Shown here: positions 39,261-47,675 of the stretch, one piece after another
Numbering within the stretch: position 1 is the first letter of the stretch
Layout: the number at the start of each line of letters is the position of its first letter
DNA from: SZUA-217 sp034658975
GTDB lineage: Bacteria > Actinomycetota > Acidimicrobiia > Spongiisociales > ZC4RG35
Assembly: GCA_034658975.1 (NCBI GenBank)
Contig: JAYEGJ010000148.1
Location: 1-54,859, forward strand
DNA: 54,859 nucleotides
Direction: 5' to 3'
The notes under the pieces: model-generated
The model's input: the letters and a program-made list of their open reading frames with translations, nothing else
Database searches by the model: none
Told to the model about the DNA's origin: nothing
Program-made: the position numbers and the translations under genes

Positions 39261-40718
39261 GTGCCCACCGCTCCGACCAGTGTCCTCTCCCGTGAGTTGC
39301 TGCCGGCGTCCATCGCCATCTTCGCCACAGCCGCCCTCGCCTCTTTTCAGGCTTTGGGGATCGCCGCCGCTCTCCCTGACATAGCCGGCGACCTTGGCGA
39401 CGTCTCTCTGCTTCCCTGGGTGATCACCGCCTTTCTGGTCACTTCGAGTCTGGCGACGGTCGTTGCCGGCCCGTTCGTCGACTCCGTCGGGGTGTCCCGG
39501 ATGTTTCGCCTCGCGGTCACCATCTTCACCGTGATGGGCTTTGCCGCGGCCTTCGCCCCGTCCATGACAGTCCTGGTGTTTCTCCGTGTGTTGCAAGGCG
39601 TCGGAGCCGGGCTGATACTTTCAACCGGAAACGCCGCCATCTCGCTGGTCTATCCGCAAAGCCTCGTCGGTCGGGCCTTCGCAGCGAACGCAACCGTCTG
39701 GGGTGTGATGGGTGTCGCCGGGCCGGCCGTGGCAGCGTTCATTCTCACGTTTCTCTCATGGCAATGGATTCTCTATGTGAATCTCCCACTGGGGGTCATC
39801 GCGCTGATCGCTGGTTGGAAGGTCTTCCCCGGGCCGTTCGGGGAGTCGGTTGGACGGTTCGATCTTCGGGGGACGCTGCTCATAGGAGTCATGACGGTTG
39901 CCACGCTGTTCGCCGTTGACTCGCTCAGCGCCGCTTCTCTGGCATGGCTGTCGGTGGTCGTCTTGGGCATTGTCGGCTACGTCTGGCACGCCCGACGGGT
40001 GTCGTCACCGGTGGTGAAACTCGAGCACATCGAACCCCAGCCCTACCGGGGGCTGGCGCTTTCCACGGCCTTGATGTTGACCGGGACCTTCGCCATGAAC
40101 TCCTACATCCCTCTATACGTGCGCGCAGGCAAGGGTGGGTCGGGCGCATTGACCGCATGGTCGGTCCTGCCGCTCACTGTCGGATGGACGATCGGCGCCA
40201 ACCTCTCGAGTCGTCTCGCCGATCGGCACTCGGAGTCGTGGATCATGGTCCTGGGGTTCATCATCAATATTCCGGCCCTGGGGCTGGCCTGGTATCTGGT
40301 GACGGTCAACGCCTCGTTGTCCGCTGCCTTCGCTGTCTTTTTCGCAGCCGGGGTCGGGGTGGGGATGAGCACCAACGCCGCCCTCACCTTGCTCCGAGCC
40401 GTGACCGACCCTGCCCGGATGGGGAGAGTTGGATCAGCCCACCTGTTCGCGAGAAACCAGGGGTTCACTTTCGGAGCAGCAATCGGCGGAGCAGTGCTGT
40501 TGTCCGTTGTCACCAGCCGGCTCGGAGATGTGGAGGTGGTCAGGGAGTTGATTGCATCCTCGGACGCCGTCGCTCCCACCGGAGCTGCCGAAGCCGTGCG
40601 CGCCGGTTTCGCCGCCAGCGTGGCCGTGGGGCTGGTCCTCTCGGTTCTCGGGTGGCTGGCATCGATACGCATGCGCCGATCTCTGACCGAGGCACGTTTG
40701 GCCAAGCGGGGGGTCTGA
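39261..40718 (+). CDS. Major facilitator superfamily transporter, DHA2/EmrB-like drug exporter
   Basis: The 485-residue protein has about 14 hydrophobic spans. LRVLQGVGAGLILSTGNAAI is the family's motif C-like segment near residue 112, followed by GVAGPAVAAFILTFLSWQWI and LYVNLPLGVIALI, the signature of the 14-span DHA2 exporters. The GTG at 39261 is not preceded by a clear ribosome site. It stands 45 bases after fxsA on the same strand. Substrate is unknown; drugs or other small amphiphiles are usual. Confidence 0.86.
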   Translation: MPTAPTSVLSRELLPASIAIFATAALASFQALGIAAALPDIAGDLGDVSLLPWVITAFLVTSSLATVVAGPFVDSVGVSRMFRLAVTIFTVMGFAAAFAPSMTVLVFLRVLQGVGAGLILSTGNAAISLVYPQSLVGRAFAANATVWGVMGVAGPAVAAFILTFLSWQWILYVNLPLGVIALIAGWKVFPGPFGESVGRFDLRGTLLIGVMTVATLFAVDSLSAASLAWLSVVVLGIVGYVWHARRVSSPVVKLEHIEPQPYRGLALSTALMLTGTFAMNSYIPLYVRAGKGGSGALTAWSVLPLTVGWTIGANLSSRLADRHSESWIMVLGFIINIPALGLAWYLVTVNASLSAAFAVFFAAGVGVGMSTNAALTLLRAVTDPARMGRVGSAHLFARNQGFTFGAAIGGAVLLSVVTSRLGDVEVVRELIASSDAVAPTGAAEAVRAGFAASVAVGLVLSVLGWLASIRMRRSLTEARLAKRGV

Positions 40719-40735
40719 GGCCAGCCGCCCGGATA

Positions 40736-40924
40736 TCAGACGGTCTCGAATCCGATGTCGTTGATGATGATGTCGTCAACGGTTGCCCCATTGCCCACAT
40801 ACCGGACGCTCACGTGACCACATTTGTCGCATACGACGCGTTCGAGACCCGCAGCCGACGACCGGGTCTCTCGGTGTCGGCAGGTCTTGGGGGCGAGGTG
40901 CCTACCCCTCTGCTGCTTCTGCAT
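40736..40924 (-). CDS. Small zinc-ribbon protein
   Basis: An ATG at 40924 with AGGAG six to ten bases upstream opens a 62-codon frame. The product MQKQQRGRHLAPKTCRHRET has a C-x-H pair, then GLERVVCDKCGHVSVRYVGN with a CxxC knuckle, so a four-ligand zinc site (C, H, C, C) is likely. The C-terminus (TVDDIIINDIGFETV) is acidic and hydrophobic. It is cytoplasmic by composition. I know no named family. It ends 17 bases from the convergent transporter gene. Between 40925 and 41087 I see nothing. Confidence 0.62.
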   Translation of the reverse strand: MQKQQRGRHLAPKTCRHRETRSSAAGLERVVCDKCGHVSVRYVGNGATVDDIIINDIGFETV

Positions 40925-41087
40925 TCCATGACTCCTGACCTCCAATAACCGGCCGCATGAATTGAGAATCGACAAATAAGGCCTCGAAACTTGGGGACTA
41001 TTCCCTTCTGACGCGAAGTGACTAGTCACTTCGCGACTGCCGAGAGGGCCAGCGTTAGTGAGGCCGGATGGATTCAGGGGTGGGGTT

Positions 41088-41435
41088 TCAGCCCGCGGTG
41101 CGCCGTCTCCGGAGAATCGAGCGTGCGACCAGAAGGGCCACGATTGCCACGATCTGGCCCATGATGATGACCCGGGTGACGTCCGCCGCGGGAATCCAGA
41201 CAATCTCGTCGCCCGTTATCTGATAGGCACCGACCGGGCGGGCGGACATGCCCATTCCGCCTCCGCTTCCGCCGGGCGTGGTCTCAGTTGCCTCGCCTTC
41301 GCCACCTCCAACTCCTCCGCGCACAGCGGCTACGGGGATCAGCGTCACTCCGTTCGACTGGTATGGCTCGCCGAAGACTGTCTTGACGGTGAGGGTGTCG
41401 TGGGCTTCCGCCATCAGCTCTTCGAGCTTGGTCAT
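41088..41435 (-). CDS. GerW/YtfJ-family protein with C-terminal membrane span
   Basis: From the ATG at 41435 the 115-residue product reads TKLEELMAEAHDTLTVKTVF, GEPYQSNGVTLIPVAAVRGG and a glycine-rich loop, then MSARPVGAYQITGDEIVWIP, the GerW (YtfJ) pattern. A membrane segment (IIMGQIVAIVALLVARSILR) and a basic tail follow. In Bacillus the family is linked to spore germination, but it is common in non-sporulating actinobacteria, where its role is not known. Confidence 0.85.
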   Translation of the reverse strand: MTKLEELMAEAHDTLTVKTVFGEPYQSNGVTLIPVAAVRGGVGGGEGEATETTPGGSGGGMGMSARPVGAYQITGDEIVWIPAADVTRVIIMGQIVAIVALLVARSILRRRRTAG

Positions 41436-41555
41436 GGTGAGTCCTTTCCTGGATCGCTCCCAGCCCACCAGCATCACGGGTTAGATCCATCGGTGATAGA
41501 GCCGGAATCCCCTAACCGGCCGCACACACGATGGATCTATTGGTGGGAGACTTCT

Positions 41556-41840
41556 TCAGGTGGCGGGCGTGTACGTCCCCCTGCGTGACCATGCGCCCGA
41601 GCCCCAGGAGCCAAGGTCGGCGAGGATCCCAAACCCGAGCCAGAACCAGTCGAATCCGGTGGCTCCGTTGTGGGCGACGAGAGTCCATGCGAGGGTCGTC
41701 CACGGGGCGACGAAAAACCCCGCGAAGGCCCAGAAGAAGTTGGCGAAGGCGGCTTCCCAGCGGGCGGAGTCGATCAGCCACCAGACCAGAATCGCGGCGC
41801 GGGGCCCTATCAGCACCATGCTGGCGAACAGACAACACAT
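41556..41840 (-). CDS. Small hypothetical membrane protein
   Basis: The 94-residue product has two or three hydrophobic segments: CCLFASMVLIGPRAAILVWW at the N-terminus, AAFANFFWAFAGFFVAPWTT in the middle, and TGFDWFWLGFGILADLGSWG towards the C-terminus. It is rich in tryptophan and phenylalanine, and the last residues are polar. It has the look of small actinobacterial inner-membrane proteins with no assigned function. It lies between the GerW gene and malic enzyme, all on the minus strand, with gaps of 120 and 47 bases. Confidence 0.62.
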   Translation of the reverse strand: MCCLFASMVLIGPRAAILVWWLIDSARWEAAFANFFWAFAGFFVAPWTTLAWTLVAHNGATGFDWFWLGFGILADLGSWGSGAWSRRGTYTPAT

Positions 41841-41887
41841 CAGCTTTCTCCTATTTGCACGGTGAATCTAGTGGCTTCTTCAGTTCC

Positions 41888-43591
41888 CTACGCCGGGAGC
41901 AGAGTCGGGTAGTCGAGGTCCCAGATCTCGTGATCGAGCCGTTCTGAGATTTCGTCGTCGCTCAGGTCCTTGCCAACACCGGAGTCCCGGGCGTCCCGTG
42001 CCACCGCCTCTGCGATCGACCGGCTGATCGAGCGAAGGTCGGCCAGTGGCGGATAGAGCAACCGGGAGTCGAGAGTCTCGGGGTCGACCCTGTTGGCGAG
42101 GGCATGAGCTGCCGCAGCGAACATCGAGTCGGTGACCTCCGAAGCCTCGGAGATGATCGCCCCCAACCCGACGCCGGGGAACACGTAGACGTTGTTGCCC
42201 TGAGAGACTCCCAGCGTCTGCCCTTCATACTCGACCGGGTCGAACGGGCTCCCGGTCGCCATGTAGGCGCGTCCTTCGGTCCACTCGAACACGTCGGTCG
42301 GCACCACCTCTGTCTTCGAGGTGGGGTTGGACAGGGCCATGACCAGCGGGCTCGCCGCGTGCTCGGCCATGGTTCGGATGATCGGCTCTCCGAATATTCC
42401 CGGCTGCCCCGTTGTCCCGATCATCACGGTGGGCCTGATCGCCTCGACTGCCACTGTCAGGTCGGAGTCCCGGTCCAGACCGATCGCCGAGGCCATCTCT
42501 GCCGGCCAGGCGAGTTCACGTTTGTGCGGATCGAGATCCGGGTCGCTGTCGACGACGAAGCCACGGGTATCGAAGAGAGATATCGCCTTCCATAAACCTT
42601 CTCCGACCAGCCCTTGAACCTCCAGCTCATGATGAAGCTGGCGGGCAATGCCAACACCTGCGGCGCCCGCGCCTACCAGCAGCACACGTTGGTCTGTCAG
42701 TTTCGTGCCGGTGGCCCGGCAGTAGGCGAGGATCCCGGCGACCACCATGGCCGCGGTTCCCTGGATGTCGTCGTTGAACGAGGTCAGTGACTTCCGGTAA
42801 CGGTCGAGGAGGGTGAAGGCGTTCGCCTTTTTGAAGTCCTCCCATTGGAGCAGGGTCTCGGGCCAGCGACGCTTGACCGCGTCGACGAACTCGTCGACCA
42901 ACTCGTAGTACTCCTCGCCGCGGAGACGGGGGTGACGCCAGCCGGCGTAGAGGTTATCGCCCAGCAGATCCTCATTATCGGTCCCCACATCGAGACTGAT
43001 GGGAAGCGTGTAGGCGGGGTGAATGCCGGCCCCAAGGGTGTAGAGGGCGAGCTTGCCGACCGGGATCACCATCCCACCGACACCCTGGTCGCCCAGACCG
43101 AGAATCCGCTCGTTGTCGGTGACGACGATCAGCTTCACCTCTTCGTTGCGGGCATGGCCCAGGACCTCGAAGATCCGGCCCTTGTGGTCGGGGGTGATCC
43201 ACAGGCCACGGCCACGACGGAACAGACGGCTGTACTTGACCGCCCCCTGGCCGACCGTCGGCGTGTAGACGATGGGGAGCAGCTCTTCCACCCGTGAGGC
43301 GAGCACCTGATAGAAGAGTGTCTCGTTGCGATTCATCAGGCTCGTCATCGCCACGTACTTCTCGAGCGGGTCGTCCTGGTCCTCGACATGCGCGTAGGCG
43401 CGCTGGACCTGGAGTTGCCGGTCGGTTGGCTGGTAGGGGAGCATCCCGTCGAGTTCGAAAAGGTCCCGCTCCTCGGCGGTGAAAGCAGTTCCCTTGTTGA
43501 GAAGGGGGTCGGCGAGGATGGCATGACCCCGCTTCCAGACGTCAGCGATGATCCATTCGCCTCGATCGTTCCTCTCGATTCGATACTTCAC
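41888..43591 (-). CDS. NAD-dependent malic enzyme
   Basis: The 567-residue product converts malate to pyruvate and carbon dioxide. The N-terminal domain has MNRNETLFYQVLASRVEELL and IVYTPTVGQGAVKYSRLFRR. The metal/substrate region is VVTDNERILGLGDQGVGGMV, then KLALYTLGAGIHPAYTLPIS. SFNDDIQGTAAMVVAGILAY precedes the nucleotide-binding loop VLLVGAGAAGVGIARQL, and ALSNPTSKTE closes the active site. Length fits the large NAD-type family. It starts with GTG at 43591 after AGGAGG. The product would supply pyruvate to the E1/E2 complex encoded further on, but they are not linked in an operon. Confidence 0.92.
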   Translation of the reverse strand: MKYRIERNDRGEWIIADVWKRGHAILADPLLNKGTAFTAEERDLFELDGMLPYQPTDRQLQVQRAYAHVEDQDDPLEKYVAMTSLMNRNETLFYQVLASRVEELLPIVYTPTVGQGAVKYSRLFRRGRGLWITPDHKGRIFEVLGHARNEEVKLIVVTDNERILGLGDQGVGGMVIPVGKLALYTLGAGIHPAYTLPISLDVGTDNEDLLGDNLYAGWRHPRLRGEEYYELVDEFVDAVKRRWPETLLQWEDFKKANAFTLLDRYRKSLTSFNDDIQGTAAMVVAGILAYCRATGTKLTDQRVLLVGAGAAGVGIARQLHHELEVQGLVGEGLWKAISLFDTRGFVVDSDPDLDPHKRELAWPAEMASAIGLDRDSDLTVAVEAIRPTVMIGTTGQPGIFGEPIIRTMAEHAASPLVMALSNPTSKTEVVPTDVFEWTEGRAYMATGSPFDPVEYEGQTLGVSQGNNVYVFPGVGLGAIISEASEVTDSMFAAAAHALANRVDPETLDSRLLYPPLADLRSISRSIAEAVARDARDSGVGKDLSDDEISERLDHEIWDLDYPTLLPA

Positions 43592-43736
43592 GTTGGGCCT
43601 CCTGGGGGCGCGGCACGACTACGGCCATTCGTGATCATCCATGAGGCAGGCTTTCGCCACTAGGGCCGTAGGTCAGTATCGGTAGAGACCAGATCGGGTT
43701 TTCCGTGTGATGAGTGGCGAATTGTGCGCCAGGGCT

Positions 43737-44510
43737 CTACAGCGATGAGTCAGACGCGTGATAGCCGAGCGAGGAGCAGCGCTTGGTCGCCCAGTCGGAG
43801 GTGAGCAGGCTTTCGGCTGCCAATAGAAGCGTGGCACCGATGAAGAAGCTGGCGACTACGTCGGAGGGCCAATGGGCGCCGAGACGGACCCGACTCACCG
43901 CCACTGACAAGACCACGACTGCAAACACCACGAATCCGAGCCGCAGATACAGGGTGCGATTGGTGAGCACCCACAAGAGGAGCGGGACAAGTCCGAACAT
44001 GACGACGGCCTGGATGACATGCCCACTTGGAAACGAGCTCAGCTGAGTGTTGATGTCCGGATTCGGGGGCCGGGGTCGGTCCACCACAAGCTTCAGCACG
44101 ATGTCCGCTGTGAGCGCCGCCGCCATCAGAGTGCCAAGCGTCAGCGCGGACGCCCGGCATCGGCCCCATAGGACGACCACGGCGATGAGGCCGACGCCAA
44201 TGGCAAGATTGGGCGAGCCGAGCTGTGTCACCAGTTTGGCAAAGGAGAGATCGATTCCCGCTCCCCGAATCCACTCCGAAATCGGCTGGTCGATTCGCAA
44301 TAGCCAGTCCGGATTCGAGGCGGCGATGATCGTGAGAATGGTGGTTATCACGATCGTGACGACCAGGAACGAACGACTGCGCAGCACCACCCGGACGAAC
44401 CACGGCGCATCGTCGGGAAGCCCGAGATGGATCTGATCGAGGCTCATGGCCGGGAGTGAGTCGACTTCTGCCGCGATGTCCCGGTTCGACGGATCGGCAT
44501 GATCGAACAT
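43737..44510 (-). CDS. PAP2-family membrane phosphatase
   Basis: The 257-residue membrane protein has the three phosphatase motifs: KLVVDRPRPPN (K-x6-R-P), SSFPSGHVIQ (P-S-G-H) and SRVRLGAHWPSD (S-R-x5-H-x3-D). Five or six spans surround them. Relatives dephosphorylate undecaprenyl pyrophosphate, phosphatidic acid or related lipids on the outer face of the membrane. It is divergent from the ferritin-like gene, with a 230-base intergenic region holding a strong hairpin. Confidence 0.87.
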   Translation of the reverse strand: MFDHADPSNRDIAAEVDSLPAMSLDQIHLGLPDDAPWFVRVVLRSRSFLVVTIVITTILTIIAASNPDWLLRIDQPISEWIRGAGIDLSFAKLVTQLGSPNLAIGVGLIAVVVLWGRCRASALTLGTLMAAALTADIVLKLVVDRPRPPNPDINTQLSSFPSGHVIQAVVMFGLVPLLLWVLTNRTLYLRLGFVVFAVVVLSVAVSRVRLGAHWPSDVVASFFIGATLLLAAESLLTSDWATKRCSSLGYHASDSSL

Positions 44511-44650
44511 TATTCAGTCAGGACGACTCAGGGGTGTTCGGGTGAGCAACGGCCGCACCGACGGCGGCACGTCGACGCGATGGCGACGACGGCGCATACG
44601 CCAGGTCGCCGCGGCACCGACAGCCGTGCTTCTCTCAACGCGACAAGACC

Positions 44651-44696
44651 CGCCGGTACTCCGTCGGATCTCGGACAGGATCCGACGGGTACGGCG
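44651..44696. promoter_or_regulatory. Long hairpin in the divergent intergenic region
   Basis: CCGTCGGATC (44661-44670) pairs perfectly with GATCCGACGG (44679-44688) around eight bases. The stem extends through GTAC and CGCCG with one bulge, giving up to 17 pairs. It lies between the divergent starts of the PAP2 and ferritin-like genes, so it is more likely a leader structure or protein-binding site than a terminator. The remainder of 44511-44739 shows no gene. Confidence 0.45.
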
Positions 44697-44739
44697 TGGT
44701 TGAGCCCAAGAAGGGGCATATCCGGAGGGTTTTCCCACG

Positions 44740-45852
44740 ATGCGGAGGCTTGGTACCTCCTGGCCGTCTAAGTTCGGGGCGGTGCCAATAGAAACCCCGC
44801 AGGACCTGCGAGATCACGTCGCGCTTGCCATCCAGGTCGAGTTGTCGACCGTTCCGCCATACCTGTACGCGATGTACTCGATTGAGGATCATGGTTCGGA
44901 AGCGGCGATGTTGCTGAGAAGCATCGTGGTCGAGGAGATGCTGCATGCCGCCCTCGCCAGCAACCTCCTCCTGGCCATCGGCGGCACACCGGACTTCACC
45001 AGCACCGCATACATGCCGGCGTATCCAGCCGACCTGCCCCATCATCGGCCACCGTTGCGGATCGATCTCGCACCGTGCTCACTCGAACAGATCGAAAGCG
45101 TCTTCATGAGGATCGAGCAACCCGAGACGAGGGGGGCCCCCGCCCAACCCGACGAGTTCGAGACGCTGGGTCAGTTCTATCACGCCCTTGAACTGGGGCT
45201 TGAAGCGGTGTCCCGCAACTACGAGCTGTTCGCCAATCCGCAGCGAGAAGCCCAGATGTCCGATCCGACCTTCTATCAGCCCGTCGCATTCGACGCTGAA
45301 GACAGCGGCGGGCTCGTAGGTATCGAGGATCTCGACTCGGCACTGGAAGCCATCGAGATCATCGTTCACCAGGGCGAAGGGATGAGTGATGACAAGTGGG
45401 CCGACCCCGACCATCAAGAACTCACCCATTACTACAAGCTCCTCCAGATTCACGATGGACAGAGCCCTCTCGGACCGGTCCGTGATCTCCCGACCAACCC
45501 ACGGACGGGTGATTACCCGCCGCCGGTGCGAGAGGTTGCCGAGCTGTTCAATGCCGTATACCGAAGCCTCTATCTGGTCATGGACCGTCTGTTTGCCGCC
45601 GAATCCAATAAGCGATTGGCCGTCGGGGTTCTCTACATCCTGATGGCCGACGTGATGTCCCAGCTAGCCACATTCCTCGTAAAGCAAACGATTGGCGATG
45701 GCAGATACGCTGCGCCGACATTCGAGATCTTCGAATTCAGGAGCGACGACCCTCTCGATGAGATGATTGCCATGTCGGCCTCGGTCGCTAACGACTTCCC
45801 TGAGTTGTCGACTGTTCACGAGGTTCTTCGTGGTCTCGGCTTCGTTATCTGA
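44740..45852 (+). CDS. Ferritin-like domain protein (VioB-type, PF12902-like)
   Basis: The 370-residue product starts with a ferritin-like helix pair: IETPQDLRDHVALAIQVELS, PPYLYAMYSIEDHGSEAAML and VVEEMLHAALASNLLLAIGG, with E-x-x-H metal ligands in the second helix. Later parts (LTHYYKLLQIHDG and LFNAVYRSLYLVMDRLF) fit the longer VioB/opine-type group found beside oxidative enzymes. The start may be the GTG at 44782, where family similarity begins. It probably binds a di-iron or similar centre; substrate unknown. Its 3' end overlaps the convergent RibD-like gene by eight bases. Confidence 0.83.
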   Translation: MRRLGTSWPSKFGAVPIETPQDLRDHVALAIQVELSTVPPYLYAMYSIEDHGSEAAMLLRSIVVEEMLHAALASNLLLAIGGTPDFTSTAYMPAYPADLPHHRPPLRIDLAPCSLEQIESVFMRIEQPETRGAPAQPDEFETLGQFYHALELGLEAVSRNYELFANPQREAQMSDPTFYQPVAFDAEDSGGLVGIEDLDSALEAIEIIVHQGEGMSDDKWADPDHQELTHYYKLLQIHDGQSPLGPVRDLPTNPRTGDYPPPVREVAELFNAVYRSLYLVMDRLFAAESNKRLAVGVLYILMADVMSQLATFLVKQTIGDGRYAAPTFEIFEFRSDDPLDEMIAMSASVANDFPELSTVHEVLRGLGFVI

Positions 45853-46564
45853 CGTAACGCAAGAACATCGAGCGGTCGCCGCGGAGAACCCGGTCGAGCT
45901 TTAACTCTGTGGGTGGATCCAACTCAGGGCCGCTGGCGATACGCTTTGAATGTCCCAGGGCGAATATCGGGGAGAGCGTCAGGTTGATCTCGTCGACCAT
46001 TCCCGATTCGACCAATTGGCTGTTGATGCTCGGCCCGCCTTCGCAAAGCAGGACATCCACCGGACCAACGGCCTCGACGATTGCCTGGCCGTCGAGGCGG
46101 TTGGCGTGCACGATGTCGGCCACCTGGGAGAGAGATTGCAGCTTTTCGGTGTCGGCGTTGTTCGAAGTGATGATCATCGGCCTTCGCTCCTGATCGGAGA
46201 ACACACGATGACCGGGGTCGATGTCGAGGCTGTTGGTAAGGATCGCCAGCTTGGGCTCTCCGTCAACACCGTTCGCCTGGCGAGCTTTCATCATGTCGGC
46301 ACTCATCTTGACGGGACCGAGATCCTCCGATCTGACGGTCTGTGCCCCGACCATGACGACGTCGGCAACCGCACGTAACGCCAGGAAGAGAGCCCTGTCG
46401 TCTTCGTCGTTGAGGGCGGTAGCGCCTCCACGGACGGCGGTGGCTCCGTCGATCGACTCCACCATGTTGAGCATGACCCAGGGTCGGTCGGGGTGGTCCC
46501 GCTCGTCGCCGAAGAGCATCTCGAACAGGTCGACAGATTCGGCGCCTTCCATGCGATAGAACAC
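45845..46564 (-). CDS. RibD C-terminal/dihydrofolate-reductase-like reductase
   Basis: The 239-residue product has the RibD_C fold: RPWVMLNMVESIDGATAVRG at the start, ADVVMVGAQTVRSEDLGPVK for NADPH binding, and VDVLLCEGGPSINSQLVESG near the C-terminus. Free-standing versions in actinobacteria reduce pyrimidine or deazaflavin-type precursors. The GTG at 46564 begins ten bases after the stop that the SARP gene would have if its frame were shifted by one base. The unshifted SARP frame overlaps it by 302 bases. Confidence 0.85.
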   Translation of the reverse strand: MFYRMEGAESVDLFEMLFGDERDHPDRPWVMLNMVESIDGATAVRGGATALNDEDDRALFLALRAVADVVMVGAQTVRSEDLGPVKMSADMMKARQANGVDGEPKLAILTNSLDIDPGHRVFSDQERRPMIITSNNADTEKLQSLSQVADIVHANRLDGQAIVEAVGPVDVLLCEGGPSINSQLVESGMVDEINLTLSPIFALGHSKRIASGPELDPPTELKLDRVLRGDRSMFLRYVR

Positions 46565-47504
46565 ACGGCGAAGCTAGTCGGCCCGTCTTGCCAATGGTTG
46601 CGGTGACTCTCCGGCCCCCTCCGTCGCCTTCGGCGCCACCTCCCCCTCCGTCGGCTTCGGCGCCACCTCCCCCTCCGTCGGCTTCGGCGCCACCTCCCCC
46701 AACGTCGCTGCGCTCCCGGGGGAGGAAACGGCTGGGTGAGCGTCGTCCTTCCAGACGGGAGTCGTGACGCAGCACCTGTTCCTCGAGTCTGCGGAGTTCG
46801 GGCGAAGGTTCGATGCCCAGCTCATCGCCGATGGTGCGCCGATACTTCTCGAAGGCCCTCAGGGCGTCGGCCTGTCGACCTGATCGGTAGAGGGTCTTGA
46901 GGAGCAGGGCGACGGGACGCTCGCGAAATGGGTTGGCCTCAGAGAAGGCGTTGAGTTCTGCGGCGATCTCGCGATGTCGGCCAGACCGGAGATCCGCCTC
47001 CATCCGATCCTCGATGGCGTCGAGCCGAAGCTCCTCGAGGCGGGTGATTTCGGACTGGGCAAAGTCTTGGTATGCGAAGTCCTCGAGAGCAGAGCCTTTC
47101 CAAAGCTCGAGCCCTTTGCGGAACTGCTCGGCCGCAGCATTGGGATCATCCTTGAGAAGATGTCGCCCGGACTCGACGACCTTCTCGAATCGCCTCGCGT
47201 CGATGTCCTCAGGGTTGACCACGAGGGAGTAGCCGTGATCCTTGGTGATGAGAACGTTGCTGCTCTCGCGTGCCTCCCTCTCCGGTTCGAGGACCGATCT
47301 CAAACGGGAGATATAGACCCAGAGGGTGCTCTCTTTGCCGTTCGCCCCCTCGCCCCAAAGGTCTTCGAGGATCCGCTCCGTCGACACCACCCGATTGGCG
47401 TTGAGCAGCAGAAGGCCCAACAGCCCTCGCTGTTGCTTTGGACCGATGTCGATCGACCTACCTTGGTCGAACACTTCAAGTGGACCGAGGATGCGGTAAT
47501 CCAA
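46263..47504 (-). CDS. SARP-family transcriptional regulator (winged helix plus BTAD), 3' end disturbed
   Basis: From a TTG at 47504, after GGAGG, the protein has an N-terminal OmpR-like winged helix (MDYRILGPLEVFDQGRSIDI, then VVSTERILEDLWGEGANGKE) and a BTAD helical domain (about residues 100-245, LELWKGSALEDFAYQDFAQS and RQADALRAFEKYRRTIGDEL). This is the SARP activator layout. The useful protein ends near residue 260. Beyond it three 27-base repeats are read as G-G-G-G-A-E-A-D-G, and the frame then runs through the RibD-like gene out of frame, giving an arginine-rich tail. In a frame shifted by one base the same region ends at 46574, just before that gene. A frameshift at the repeats is likely. 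Confidence 0.75.
   Translation of the reverse strand: MDYRILGPLEVFDQGRSIDIGPKQQRGLLGLLLLNANRVVSTERILEDLWGEGANGKESTLWVYISRLRSVLEPEREARESSNVLITKDHGYSLVVNPEDIDARRFEKVVESGRHLLKDDPNAAAEQFRKGLELWKGSALEDFAYQDFAQSEITRLEELRLDAIEDRMEADLRSGRHREIAAELNAFSEANPFRERPVALLLKTLYRSGRQADALRAFEKYRRTIGDELGIEPSPELRRLEEQVLRHDSRLEGRRSPSRFLPRERSDVGGGGAEADGGGGGAEADGGGGGAEGDGGGRRVTATIGKTGRLASPCVLSHGRRRICRPVRDALRRRAGPPRPTLGHAQHGGVDRRSHRRPWRRYRPQRRRRQGSLPGVTCGCRRRHGRGTDRQIGGSRSRQDECRHDESSPGERC
46619..46725. repeat. Three 27-bp direct repeats and a C/G hairpin at the 3' end of the SARP gene
   Basis: Units at 46619-46645, 46646-46672 and 46673-46699 are identical except for one base in the first. A CCTCCCCC ... GGGGGAGG stem (about 46693-46725) follows. 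This looks like a REP-type intergenic palindrome element that has entered or expanded at the gene end. The unit length of 27 keeps any frame open. Confidence 0.75.
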
Positions 47505-47675
47505 GCTGTCCCTCCGTCGGAGACACTACGCGGCCCTGGCCGCCTCATGAGAGTGAACCTCAAGCACCTTGTGTCTGACTTAATGGACCGTCGATGCGGT
47601 CGAGAAAGGGTGTTGCAAGCCAGCACAGAAGGGTGTGCGGCAGGGATCGACATGACGCTCAGTTAGCCTTCGACC

